Part shown: one piece after another, positions 1-6,251 of the stretch
How the letters are laid out: every line of letters begins with the position of its first letter
Position numbering within the stretch: position 1 is the stretch's first letter
IMG/VR virus record: IMGVR_UViG_3300035182_000599
Coordinates: 1 to 41,818 of that record
Source of the DNA: a virus
DNA: 41,818 nucleotides
Reading direction: 5' to 3' (one strand)
Position numbers and translations under genes: made by a program
Notes under the pieces: generated by a model
Seen by the model: the letters and a program-made list of their open reading frames with translations, nothing else
Databases searched by the model: none
What the model was told of the DNA's origin: nothing

Positions 1-111
1 CTAGTTTATCCCTCCCAAGCCCAGCCGCCCCAGCCGCCCCAGCCGCCCCAGCCGCCCCAGCCGCCCCAGCCGCCCCAGCCGCCCCAGCCGCCCCAGCCGC
101 CCCAGCCGCCC
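1..111. repeat. Left copy of the 111-bp terminal direct repeat
   Basis: Bases 1-111 match 41708-41818 at every position except the fifth (T here, G at 41712). Both copies hold a 21-base lead-in followed by ten 9-base units. The coding frame is continuous across the join, so this is a circular or circularly permuted genome opened inside a tandem repeat. A physical terminal repeat is less likely, because linear ends here would cut a gene. The number of 9-base units may be an assembly minimum. Confidence 0.85.
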
Positions 112-534
112 ACGGATGGCCAGGATGACTCAGGACAGGCTGAGGATGGCCAGGATGACTCAGGACAGGCTGAGGATGGCCAGGACGACTCAGGACAGGC
201 TGAGGATGGCCAGGATGACTCAGGACAGGCTGAGGATGGCCAGGATGACTCAGGACAGGCTGAGGATGGCCAGGATGACTCAGGACAGGCTGAGGATGGC
301 CAGGATGCACCGGGTGGTAATGGTTCCGGCGGCCCTGAGCCTATCCGTCAACCCTTGCTGGATAGGCTCCAGACCGTGGCCGATGCCCTAGCACAAGAGG
401 CAAACGGCGCCGCATCACCTGATTATGGCGCGATGGATGATAAGACCGCTGCATTCCTGACCCGTGCGAAGGTTATTCAAATCCTAACAGCTCCAGTCAC
501 GACCTACATCGTGGAGGATTGGCCCAATGTCTAA
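1..534 (+). CDS. CobT-N-like HExxH protein, C-terminal part (continues from 40928-41818)
   Basis: This is the 3' part of a gene that starts at 40928 and runs off the right edge. With one terminal-repeat copy removed the product is about 437 residues. This part encodes ten Gln-Pro-Pro triplets, then six copies of a ten-residue acidic repeat DGQDDSGQAE, a Gly-rich hinge, and a C-terminal helical stretch of about 75 residues ending WPNV. In the cobaltochelatase subunit CobT an acidic linker joins the N-terminal region to the VWA domain; here the frame stops after the linker and the VWA domain is the next gene. The TAA at 532-534 overlaps that gene's ATG at 527, so the two are probably translationally coupled. 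The repeats are nearly identical at DNA level, which points to recent expansion. No function is proven; linker or scaffold is inference. Confidence 0.8.
   Translation, partial: LVYPSQAQPPQPPQPPQPPQPPQPPQPPQPPQPPQPPTDGQDDSGQAEDGQDDSGQAEDGQDDSGQAEDGQDDSGQAEDGQDDSGQAEDGQDDSGQAEDGQDAPGGNGSGGPEPIRQPLLDRLQTVADALAQEANGAASPDYGAMDDKTAAFLTRAKVIQILTAPVTTYIVEDWPNV
22..111 (+). repeat. Tandem repeat, ten 9-bp units encoding Gln-Pro-Pro
   Basis: The unit CAGCCGCCC is repeated ten times without a change, in frame, giving (QPP)10. The same ten units appear at 41729-41818. Exact 9-bp units allow copy number to change without a frameshift, so linker length can vary between isolates or reads. Confidence 0.95.
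115..294 (+). repeat. Tandem repeat, six 30-bp units encoding DGQDDSGQAE
   Basis: Six head-to-tail 30-bp units run from 115 to 294, followed by a partial seventh. Only the third unit differs visibly (GACGAC instead of GATGAC), and that change is silent. Each unit encodes ten mostly acidic or polar residues. Near-identity at DNA level indicates recent duplication or ongoing homogenisation. Confidence 0.95.
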
Positions 535-1291
535 AGCCCTTGCCCTAACTCCCGGCGCCGCCCTGCTCACCCGCCTCTGGCGTATGCGAGGCCAGGACAC
601 GCCCTACCTGTCAGACAGTGGCGAAGAGTTTGACTCTGAAGCCCTGGTATCGTTCCGTGCCAATCGCGACCCGCGCGTTTATCAGGACCCGCGACAATCT
701 CGCAAGGGAGAGCGCGTCAAGCTGCACATCCTGATTGATTGCTCCGGTTCTATGGCAAACTGCGGCCGTGGCGCGGCCGCTCGCGGTCTGGCCATCATGG
801 CCGCTCAATCGGCGGTTCTGGCAGGCATCGAGGTTCATCCTATCGCCTACGGCTCTGTGATCTACCAGCTTCCCGTGGTTCGTTCCCTGGCCCATGTTCA
901 AGGCCTGGAGTCATACCTTAACCATCACGGCTCCAATTTTGGTAGCACAAAGACCGACCGTGCCCTGGCCCTGGCCTATCAGACCGCCTTAGCTGATCCC
1001 AGCGCCGCTCATGTTGTTCTAGTGATTACCGATGGTTCGCCAGATTTGGTTCAAATCTCAAGATCTGGCGGTGGACGCGCGGAACAGTCCGCCGATGGAC
1101 GCTGGACAGTCCGCGCGATGGTTGAAACCCTGGTGGATGCTGGTGTTGAGACTTTCGGTTTTATGGTCAGTGATGATCCCTCGCTGGCTAATAAGGTTAA
1201 GACTTGCTTTGGACCTGACCGCTATGCTGTAGCGGCCGATGATCATAGCGCGGCCCTGGCCCTGGCGGCCGTAGTCGAAAGGTTCATCTAA
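527..1291 (+). CDS. VWA-domain (MIDAS) protein, CobT C-terminal-like
   Basis: The 254-residue product has a von Willebrand A fold signature. The metal-ion-dependent adhesion site is D71-C-S73-G-S75 (DCSGS) after a hydrophobic strand, a Thr-containing segment lies near GSTKTDRAL, and the third motif VLVITDGSPD supplies the last Asp. The approach sequence (RANRDPRVY then KGERVKLHILID) resembles the start of the CobT VWA domain. In CobT and other MoxR partners this domain binds metal or substrate and docks on the AAA+ ring. Its ATG overlaps the preceding stop by 8 nt, with a GGAGGA ribosome site inside the upstream gene, and its own stop overlaps the next start (TAATG). It most likely works with the ATPase at 39505 and the HExxH protein. 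A role in cobalamin synthesis is doubtful because no other pathway gene is present. Confidence 0.85.
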   Translation: MSKALALTPGAALLTRLWRMRGQDTPYLSDSGEEFDSEALVSFRANRDPRVYQDPRQSRKGERVKLHILIDCSGSMANCGRGAAARGLAIMAAQSAVLAGIEVHPIAYGSVIYQLPVVRSLAHVQGLESYLNHHGSNFGSTKTDRALALAYQTALADPSAAHVVLVITDGSPDLVQISRSGGGRAEQSADGRWTVRAMVETLVDAGVETFGFMVSDDPSLANKVKTCFGPDRYAVAADDHSAALALAAVVERFI

Positions 1292-1464
1292 TGCGGCCGC
1301 CCCGGGCAGTTCCCCCCGGCGCCCGTTTGATCGCTGACGCCATGCTCGTAGCCCTTGTGATATTGGCCCTGGCGGCCGTGGTCATGCTTTACCCTGATGC
1401 CCCCACGCCCCCCAGGTTCCCGCCCCAAACGGAGCGTCCCAGCGCCCCCGCCTTGCCTCGCTAG
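1291..1464 (+). CDS. Small single-pass membrane protein, last gene of the AAA/VWA operon
   Basis: A 57-residue frame starts at the ATG that shares its A with the VWA gene stop (TAATG). The N-terminus is basic and Pro-rich (MRPPRAVPPGAR). It is followed by one hydrophobic segment at about residues 18-34 (starting MLVALVILALAAVV) and a Pro-rich tail of about 22 residues. The coupling to the VWA gene and the terminator 22 bases after the stop support a real gene. I recognise no family. It could anchor the AAA/VWA machine at the membrane, which is inference. Confidence 0.6.
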   Translation: MRPPRAVPPGARLIADAMLVALVILALAAVVMLYPDAPTPPRFPPQTERPSAPALPR

Positions 1465-1485
1465 ACCGATCCGCCTGCTTCCCTT

Positions 1486-1510
1486 GGCCCTGCGCTCGCA
1501 GGGCCTTTTT
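1486..1510 (+). terminator. Rho-independent terminator of the AAA/HExxH/VWA operon
   Basis: A perfect 8-bp GC stem (GGCCCTGC / GCAGGGCC) with a 4-nt loop is followed directly by five T. It lies 22 bases after the stop of the small membrane gene. Confidence 0.9.
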
Positions 1511-1830
1511 AATGCCCTCTGGCGGTCACGGCCTGGCCCTCGCCTGGCCCTCGCCTGGCGGCTGGGCGCCGCGCCGTCGCCCGGCAGGCCCCTGGGCCTG
1601 GATTTTGGGCGGTGTCACTGATACAAGAAACTGAAAAGCATCATGACAAATAGGTTTCTGATGCTGACGAGGCCACGGATGAACCAGCACTTGGAAACCA
1701 TAGGACCGCCTCCAGCTAAATAAATACCCGAAAATAAATACCCTTATATATTCTATCTTTCTTCTTTCTGTAGAAAGAAGAAAGATAGAATATGGCCTCA
1801 CTTGGCGAGGTATGAAATACGGGCTGCGGG
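1511..1830. other. Non-coding spacer between convergent units
   Basis: No convincing gene lies in these 320 bases. The first 110 are very GC-rich with an imperfect tandem repeat (CTGGCCCTCGC twice near 1540). From about 1620 the sequence becomes AT-rich and holds two close copies of TAAATACCC (1721 and 1735) and the long hairpin at 1748-1793. The rightward operon ends before it and the leftward lysis unit ends after it. Confidence 0.6.
1748..1793. repeat. Perfect 21-bp inverted repeat (long hairpin)
   Basis: The arm at 1748-1768 is the exact reverse complement of 1773-1793, with loop TGTA at 1769-1772. The left arm is pyrimidine-rich and the right arm is a run of GAAAGAAGAAAG type. It sits between convergent transcription units but lacks a T-run on the rightward side. 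On the leftward transcript it is followed by a T-rich but interrupted stretch, so it may be a weak terminator, an RNase III-type processing site or a cruciform. Confidence 0.9.
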
Positions 1831-2142
1831 TTAGGCGTTGGTGATGACCGCGATCTTCAGGCCCGAGTTATTCGGCACAGCAAACAGGTAGGACCCGCCA
1901 GCCGCCAGCCTGTGGGTGGTGGCAACCGCCGTTGGGTTGACGCCGACCTTGATGGAGCAGATGACATCAGCGTTCACCAGGACAAGCTGGGTGGAGTTCT
2001 GGAAGGCCGCCGACTGAAGCGAACCGGCGCCAATGGCCACGGTCTGTTCGGTAGCCGACCCGGTTTCCAACGGCACCGGCATGGGTGTGTTGGTCGCGTT
2101 CAAGCCCTGATCAGTGAATTCCTTGATATATAGCGTTGCCAT
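1831..2142 (-). CDS. Small hypothetical protein downstream of the holin
   Basis: The product is 103 residues (begins MATLYIKEFTD) with a Ser/Ala/Val-rich beta-strand pattern, no membrane segment and no motif I can name. It looks like the small beta-rich accessory virion proteins found near lysis or coat genes in podophages. A good ribosome site (AGGAGG) precedes the ATG and it is the last gene of the leftward lysis unit. Function is unknown; a minor virion or decoration protein is only a guess. Confidence 0.7.
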   Translation of the reverse strand: MATLYIKEFTDQGLNATNTPMPVPLETGSATEQTVAIGAGSLQSAAFQNSTQLVLVNADVICSIKVGVNPTAVATTHRLAAGGSYLFAVPNNSGLKIAVITNA

Positions 2143-2169
2143 ATTGCCTCCTATTTAGAAAGGATATAC

Positions 2170-2583
2170 CTATTTAGCAGCCACACCTTGGGTCTTCTCG
2201 TAGGTCCTGAGTGCACCCATGCCAAGCAGGCCCATGAGCAGCGGGAGCATCTGACTCAGATCGGCAGGGCTGATCTTGAGTTCATGGTGGAAGGCCGCCG
2301 CGATGAAGTTGCAGATCGGCAGGCCAAGCCAGTTCCAGGCACAGGCCCCGCCGCAGACCCAGCCCACGAAGGGTCGCCAGCCGCTGACGAAGATCGAAGG
2401 GTTCTGCGCCTCCAGCTTATTAATATCCATCTGGCCCTGGTTCATGGCCATCTGGTTCTGCATGGTGGTGAGGATCAAAGCCATGTTGGCCTTTTCTGTC
2501 TCCGTCTTGTCAGGGAAGAACCGGCCGACCAGATCCTTGGCCAGATCCGCAATTGCCCCGATGCCCAGCGCGTCCAATCCCAT
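2170..2583 (-). CDS. Holin, three-transmembrane (GTA_holin_3TM-like)
   Basis: The 137-residue product begins MGLDALGIGAIADL. It has an N-terminal amphipathic region, a charged polar middle, the family-typical NPSIFVSGWRPFVGWV stretch leading into hydrophobic segments, and a final hydrophobic helix (LLMGLLGMGAL). This matches the three-TM holin family named for gene transfer agent release. I chose the ATG at 2583 because GGAGG sits just upstream and the ATG overlaps the preceding gene's TGA; the frame stays open further upstream but that part lies over the neighbouring gene. Holins form inner-membrane lesions that let the endolysin reach the peptidoglycan. Confidence 0.8.
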   Translation of the reverse strand: MGLDALGIGAIADLAKDLVGRFFPDKTETEKANMALILTTMQNQMAMNQGQMDINKLEAQNPSIFVSGWRPFVGWVCGGACAWNWLGLPICNFIAAAFHHELKISPADLSQMLPLLMGLLGMGALRTYEKTQGVAAK

Positions 2584-2945
2584 CACTCGCCTCCGTCTTT
2601 CCAACCATGTTGGGCGGCTGCAATCTGGAGCCGCTTCAGTTCCAGCGAGAGCCGGTTGTCTGTCAGCGTCAGGCGTTCCAGCTCGGAATGAAATGCCTGC
2701 ATCTGTTCCTTGGTGATCTGTGAGCGCTCGTCCATACGCACCAGGACCTTGCCCTGCTCCATCTGCTGGATCGCTAGCCATGCCAGTAACGCCGCGTTGC
2801 CCGTGAGCATCCCGCCGAGCAACCACACAGCCGTTTTGCTGATAGCCACCGGGAAGGTGAGTTGTGAATCGTCATTCATACGGCGCCCCAATTTCTTGAA
2901 GATCGGATTTGTGGGAGGGGTTGAGGTATTTCCTGGCGTAATCAT
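2583..2945 (-). CDS. Membrane-anchored coiled-coil protein, possible inner-membrane spanin or holin partner
   Basis: The product is 120 residues. A polar N-terminus of about 37 residues is followed by a hydrophobic segment (from AVWLLGGMLTGNAALLAWLA) and then a helical, heptad-rich C-terminal half (QMQAFHSELERLTLTDNRLSLELKRL). One membrane anchor plus a periplasmic-type coiled coil is the plan of Rz-like spanins, and the position between endolysin and holin fits. No outer-membrane partner with a lipobox was seen. A later ATG near 2879 is possible but has a poorer ribosome site. The stop overlaps the holin start (TGATG). Confidence 0.6.
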   Translation of the reverse strand: MITPGNTSTPPTNPIFKKLGRRMNDDSQLTFPVAISKTAVWLLGGMLTGNAALLAWLAIQQMEQGKVLVRMDERSQITKEQMQAFHSELERLTLTDNRLSLELKRLQIAAAQHGWKDGGE

Positions 2946-2964
2946 TTTAACCCACCTATTTACG

Positions 2965-3339
2965 CTAGGGAGTCACAGTAATCGTATTTCCTTCATTTAC
3001 CAGAAGGGCCGCAACGCGCTCCCGGTCAAATCTCGGGATCACGATGCAGCCCTTTGATTCTTGGCCATAGTTCTTCGAACTGGGGCCATGACAGTAGAAG
3101 GCATCCCGCCCGAAGGTCTCGCCCTGAATCTGGATCAGCCGTGCGGTGAGGGGGCCAAGCCTGGGATGCCTACCCCAAGCCTCGACCCGGTAAATACCCT
3201 GCGGCAGAGGGCCAGTCTCATGAACCATCTGCATGGCCGGGTTGTTCTTCCCATCCCCGCATCCAGCCCAGCCCTTGGCTACGAACTGGCCGGTGTCGTC
3301 GGTGACCAGACCTGATGCTTGTGAGTAATTTAGGTTCAT
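2965..3339 (-). CDS. Endolysin, L,D-transpeptidase/Tlde1-like (DUF2778)
   Basis: The 124-residue product has GPLPQGIYRVEAW, then FYCHGPSS with H84, then SKGCIVIPRFDR with C98. The H...S-x-G-C arrangement is the catalytic signature of YkuD-like L,D-transpeptidases and of the DUF2778/Tlde1 family, which cut or exchange peptidoglycan stem peptides through the Cys. It is the first gene of the leftward cassette, followed by the coiled-coil membrane gene and the holin, so I call it the endolysin. It has no signal peptide or separate wall-binding domain, so export probably depends on the holin. The ATG has GGAGG seven bases upstream. Confidence 0.8.
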   Translation of the reverse strand: MNLNYSQASGLVTDDTGQFVAKGWAGCGDGKNNPAMQMVHETGPLPQGIYRVEAWGRHPRLGPLTARLIQIQGETFGRDAFYCHGPSSKNYGQESKGCIVIPRFDRERVAALLVNEGNTITVTP

Positions 3340-3444
3340 GGGCGCCTCCAGCCCTAAATATACCCCTATTAACGCAACACGCCCCCCGTTTCTGAGAGGC
3401 GTGTCCTGGCAGAGCCAGTGGTTTCCTGGAGCGAACCTGTCTCA

Positions 3445-3472
3445 AGCATCGTTAAAAATTTACCCTTGTCAA
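3445..3472 (-). promoter_or_regulatory. Possible leftward promoter for the lysis genes
   Basis: On the minus strand a perfect TTGACA (plus-strand 3467-3472) is followed after 16 bases by GATGCT (3445-3450), a weak -10. The intervening AT-rich stretch may help. It shares bases with the rightward promoter at 3466, so the two would be face to back and mutually exclusive. Confidence 0.3.
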
Positions 3473-3494
3473 GCCTGGAACCGGGCCGTAACCT
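3466..3494 (+). promoter_or_regulatory. Putative promoter of the rightward replication operon
   Basis: TTGTCA at 3466-3471 is spaced 17 bases from TAACCT at 3489-3494. An A-rich upstream stretch (GTTAAAAATTTACCC, from 3451) resembles an UP element. A very similar lead-in with CCCCTTG occurs at 7208-7223. The first gene starts 23 bases after the -10. Confidence 0.5.
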
Positions 3495-3516
3495 TCAGGT
3501 CCCTGGAGACAGACCT

Positions 3517-3690
3517 ATGACTGAGAAGAAGCGTTGTACGAACTGCGGCAAGAACCGCCCGGTGGATGACTACTATGCCCACCCCCGCACGAAGGATCGG
3601 CTGCAATCCCAATGCCGCCCGTGCATGAAGACTAGCGCCAACAAGCGTAACAAGGCCAACCGGAAGGCCAGGAAGGCTGGGGACGCATGA
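3517..3690 (+). CDS. Small zinc-ribbon protein, first gene of the replication operon
   Basis: From the ATG at 3517 (CTGGAG upstream) the product is 57 residues. It has a C-x2-C pair (CTNCGK) and a second C-x2-C (CRPCMK) about 25 residues later, then a highly basic tail (NKRNKANRKARKAGDA). This is the four-Cys ribbon seen at the start of phage HNH/endonuclease VII-like small proteins, but the nuclease residues are absent. The frame is open upstream to 3418, but that would run through the promoter. Its stop overlaps the primase start. DNA or RNA binding is likely; the exact role is unknown. Confidence 0.65.
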   Translation: MTEKKRCTNCGKNRPVDDYYAHPRTKDRLQSQCRPCMKTSANKRNKANRKARKAGDA

Positions 3691-6251
3691 TGCGGTTCGC
3701 CACCATCCCGCGCTCCAACCGTCCCGAAGCCATCACCGCCCACTCCGTCCAGGACTGGCGTGAGTTTGTTGATTTCCTGACGGACCCGACCAATAACACT
3801 TTCTGTTCCAAGCCTGTCGAAAATACGGCTGACGCCAGGAAAGAGCAGGCGCCCGGCTTCATCGGCGCCTATCTGGACCCTGACGCTGGCGGCGCCTGCC
3901 GGGAAGCTGTGAAGGCCGTGGGCTTTCTTCATGTGGACATCGACTTCTACGAGGAAGTGGCCGAGTTCATCCCCAGTCCTGATAAATCCAAGCCTGGACG
4001 CATCGCCAAGTCCAAGCGGCGGGTTGAAACGGCCATCACCAAGATCGAACAGGTGCGTGATGTCTTCCAGAAGGCCGGAGTTCTGGCGGCCATCTACGAG
4101 ACTCTGAGCAGCGCCCCCGAAGCCATCCGCGCGCGCGCCCTGGTGCCCCTAGACCGTGAGGTAGCCCCGGAAGACGCCCCCAAGGCGTTCTCTGAACTGA
4201 TGGCCTTCCTGGAGCCTCTTGCGGCTGCCATTGACATCGGCGTGGGCCTGCGTGTGGGCGGTCATGTGTATATGCCGATGGGCGCGCCGGTCCTGGAGAC
4301 CGTCGGCTGCGACCCCTTCGCCCCGGAACTGCTGGGCGAGGTCATGCCTCCAAGGGAACCTATCGGCATGGCAGAGGCCAGGAAACTCCTGAAGAAAGAC
4401 CGGAAACACCTGGGCGTGGCCTCCGACTTTGAGAACGGCGACCTGGAAGACTGGTATCAGCGGTTCATGATTGACTTCAAGACGCTGGACCTGAAGGCGG
4501 CGCTGGAGGAAGTTGGCTGCAAGGTTGGCCGGGCCAGAAATATGGGCAACGGGACAGTGAAATACCCCTGCACTTGCCCCCTGGCCGAAGAACACACCCA
4601 GGGCAAGACCCACCGGGATGAAGCTGTCTTGTTCATCAACGGCGAAGGCGTCTGGCCATCGTTCCAATGCCAGCACTCCCACAAGGTCACTCTGAAAGAG
4701 CTTGTCCTGGGCACGGTGGATGGCACCGACCCCGTGCTGACCCAGGAGATTCTGAGCCGCCACGCCGCCGCCTGGACGCCAACGATGGCCCCAGCCGCCG
4801 TGGAACGGGCGCAGAAGATCAGGGCCATCCAGCAAGAGTCAACCAACGGGCTAGGCCCTTGGTTCCCGCACACCATGATCAGGCGCGAAGACACGCTGCC
4901 CGATTCGATGATCAAGACCAATCCCAAGACTGGTGCCGTGAGCATCAACTTCCCTGCCACCGCCGCGAACCTGTGGTATATCGTCCAGCACGATGAGCGC
5001 TTCAAGAATCTGCACTTCTGCGAAATGCGCGGCATCACCTTCCTGGATGACAAGCCCTTCACCGATGAAATGATCGGCCGCATCCTGATCCAGCTTTCGG
5101 CCGACTACCAGTTCAGCACCAAGCCTGATGATACGAAACTCTACCGGACCATCTGCACAGCCTCCCTCTTGAACAAGAGGTATTTACCAACTGAGTATTT
5201 AGAATCCCTGCCCATCCCGCAGAGGAACGATGCTGAGTTTGATAGGATCGTTGTCGAACACCTGGGCGTTGACCCGCTCTGTGTTCAGGACGCCGCGCTC
5301 TACCTCAAGCACTTCGCCGTGGGCACCGTGGCCAGAGCGTTGGCCCCCCGTGCTGAGTTTGACGACACCGCCAAGATGGATGACATGATGATCTGGCAGG
5401 GCGGCCAGGGTTCCGGCAAGTCAACTTTCGTGCGCTCTATGGTCCCGCAGGCGTGGATGAGCGTGGAACTGAACCCGCCCAGCAACGGGCGCTACGACAC
5501 CGTGGCTTATGTGGCCATGATCCAGCGCGGTTGGATCAACGAGATGGGCGAGGTTGACCGGGCGTTCAAGCACTTCAATGAACTGAAGGCTTTTCTCTCC
5601 ACCCGCGCCGATGTGGTCCAACTTAAATACCTGAACGGCTCTGTCGCGTTCCCCCGCCGCTGCTCGTTCATCGGCACCAGCAACGGTGATGCCCTCCTTG
5701 AAGACCCAACTGGCAACCGCCGTATGTTCATCATCCGGTGTGCTGTGACGCCTGGCTTTGTCATCAAGCCCCTGACTCCGTTGCAGAGGGACGCCATGTG
5801 GAGCGCCGCTGTCGCTGCTTGGAAGGCCGGTGATAACTGGTGGCTGACCAAGGATGAGGAACGCCGCAAGGATCTGACGGACGCAACCAGCAACCACAAG
5901 CTGGGCCAGGATTCGCTGGTTCACTGGATTGCGAAACAGCTTCTCAAGCAGGCCCCTGATTGGACATCGCCTTTCGCCTATATGGACCTGATGGAGCAGA
6001 TCAAGGGCCGCTTCGCTGGCGATCCCGAAGTCTCGCCCAACAATACCAATGTGGGCAAGGCCCTCAAGTTTCTGGCTGTCGATGATCTTCGGACTGTGAA
6101 GCGCATCGGCACCCGCGTTGAGTCTGGCCCTCGCATGAAGCGCGTGACCTTCAAGACTTGGGAGATTGCGCGCGGTCTTGGCATCGTGGGTATGAGCGAA
6201 GGCCCGGCCACCGCCGCTGACTTCGAAGCCATCCTGGAGAAGAAGTCATGA
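3687..6251 (+). CDS. PrimPol-VirE-type primase-helicase
   Basis: The product is 854 residues. The N-terminal third looks like an archaeo-eukaryotic primase/PrimPol: LHVDIDF carries the D-x-D metal pair (D84, D86), followed by a basic stretch and SSAPEAIRARALVPL. A central segment (VKYPCTCPLAEEH, then SFQCQHSHK) resembles a zinc-binding primase finger. The C-terminal part is a VirE/D5-like P-loop helicase, with Walker A GGQGSGKS at 572-579, NEMGEVDRAF as a plausible Walker B region and IGTSNGDALLEDPTGNRR as the sensor/finger region. The protein should prime and unwind DNA at the phage fork. It overlaps the zinc-ribbon stop upstream and the PP-loop gene downstream (ATGA), forming one operon. 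A start at the second Met (3690) cannot be excluded. Confidence 0.85.
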   Translation: MMRFATIPRSNRPEAITAHSVQDWREFVDFLTDPTNNTFCSKPVENTADARKEQAPGFIGAYLDPDAGGACREAVKAVGFLHVDIDFYEEVAEFIPSPDKSKPGRIAKSKRRVETAITKIEQVRDVFQKAGVLAAIYETLSSAPEAIRARALVPLDREVAPEDAPKAFSELMAFLEPLAAAIDIGVGLRVGGHVYMPMGAPVLETVGCDPFAPELLGEVMPPREPIGMAEARKLLKKDRKHLGVASDFENGDLEDWYQRFMIDFKTLDLKAALEEVGCKVGRARNMGNGTVKYPCTCPLAEEHTQGKTHRDEAVLFINGEGVWPSFQCQHSHKVTLKELVLGTVDGTDPVLTQEILSRHAAAWTPTMAPAAVERAQKIRAIQQESTNGLGPWFPHTMIRREDTLPDSMIKTNPKTGAVSINFPATAANLWYIVQHDERFKNLHFCEMRGITFLDDKPFTDEMIGRILIQLSADYQFSTKPDDTKLYRTICTASLLNKRYLPTEYLESLPIPQRNDAEFDRIVVEHLGVDPLCVQDAALYLKHFAVGTVARALAPRAEFDDTAKMDDMMIWQGGQGSGKSTFVRSMVPQAWMSVELNPPSNGRYDTVAYVAMIQRGWINEMGEVDRAFKHFNELKAFLSTRADVVQLKYLNGSVAFPRRCSFIGTSNGDALLEDPTGNRRMFIIRCAVTPGFVIKPLTPLQRDAMWSAAVAAWKAGDNWWLTKDEERRKDLTDATSNHKLGQDSLVHWIAKQLLKQAPDWTSPFAYMDLMEQIKGRFAGDPEVSPNNTNVGKALKFLAVDDLRTVKRIGTRVESGPRMKRVTFKTWEIARGLGIVGMSEGPATAADFEAILEKKS

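Noticed and set aside
116-391. A 91-residue frame made of MARMTQDRLR-type repeats
   Set aside because: It is the shifted frame of the DGQDDSGQAE repeat; the real frame is fixed by the upstream HExxH gene and the coupled VWA start.
2584-2826. Extension of the holin frame upstream of 2583
   Set aside because: It overlaps the coiled-coil gene and has no holin character; GGAGG and TGATG define the start at 2583.
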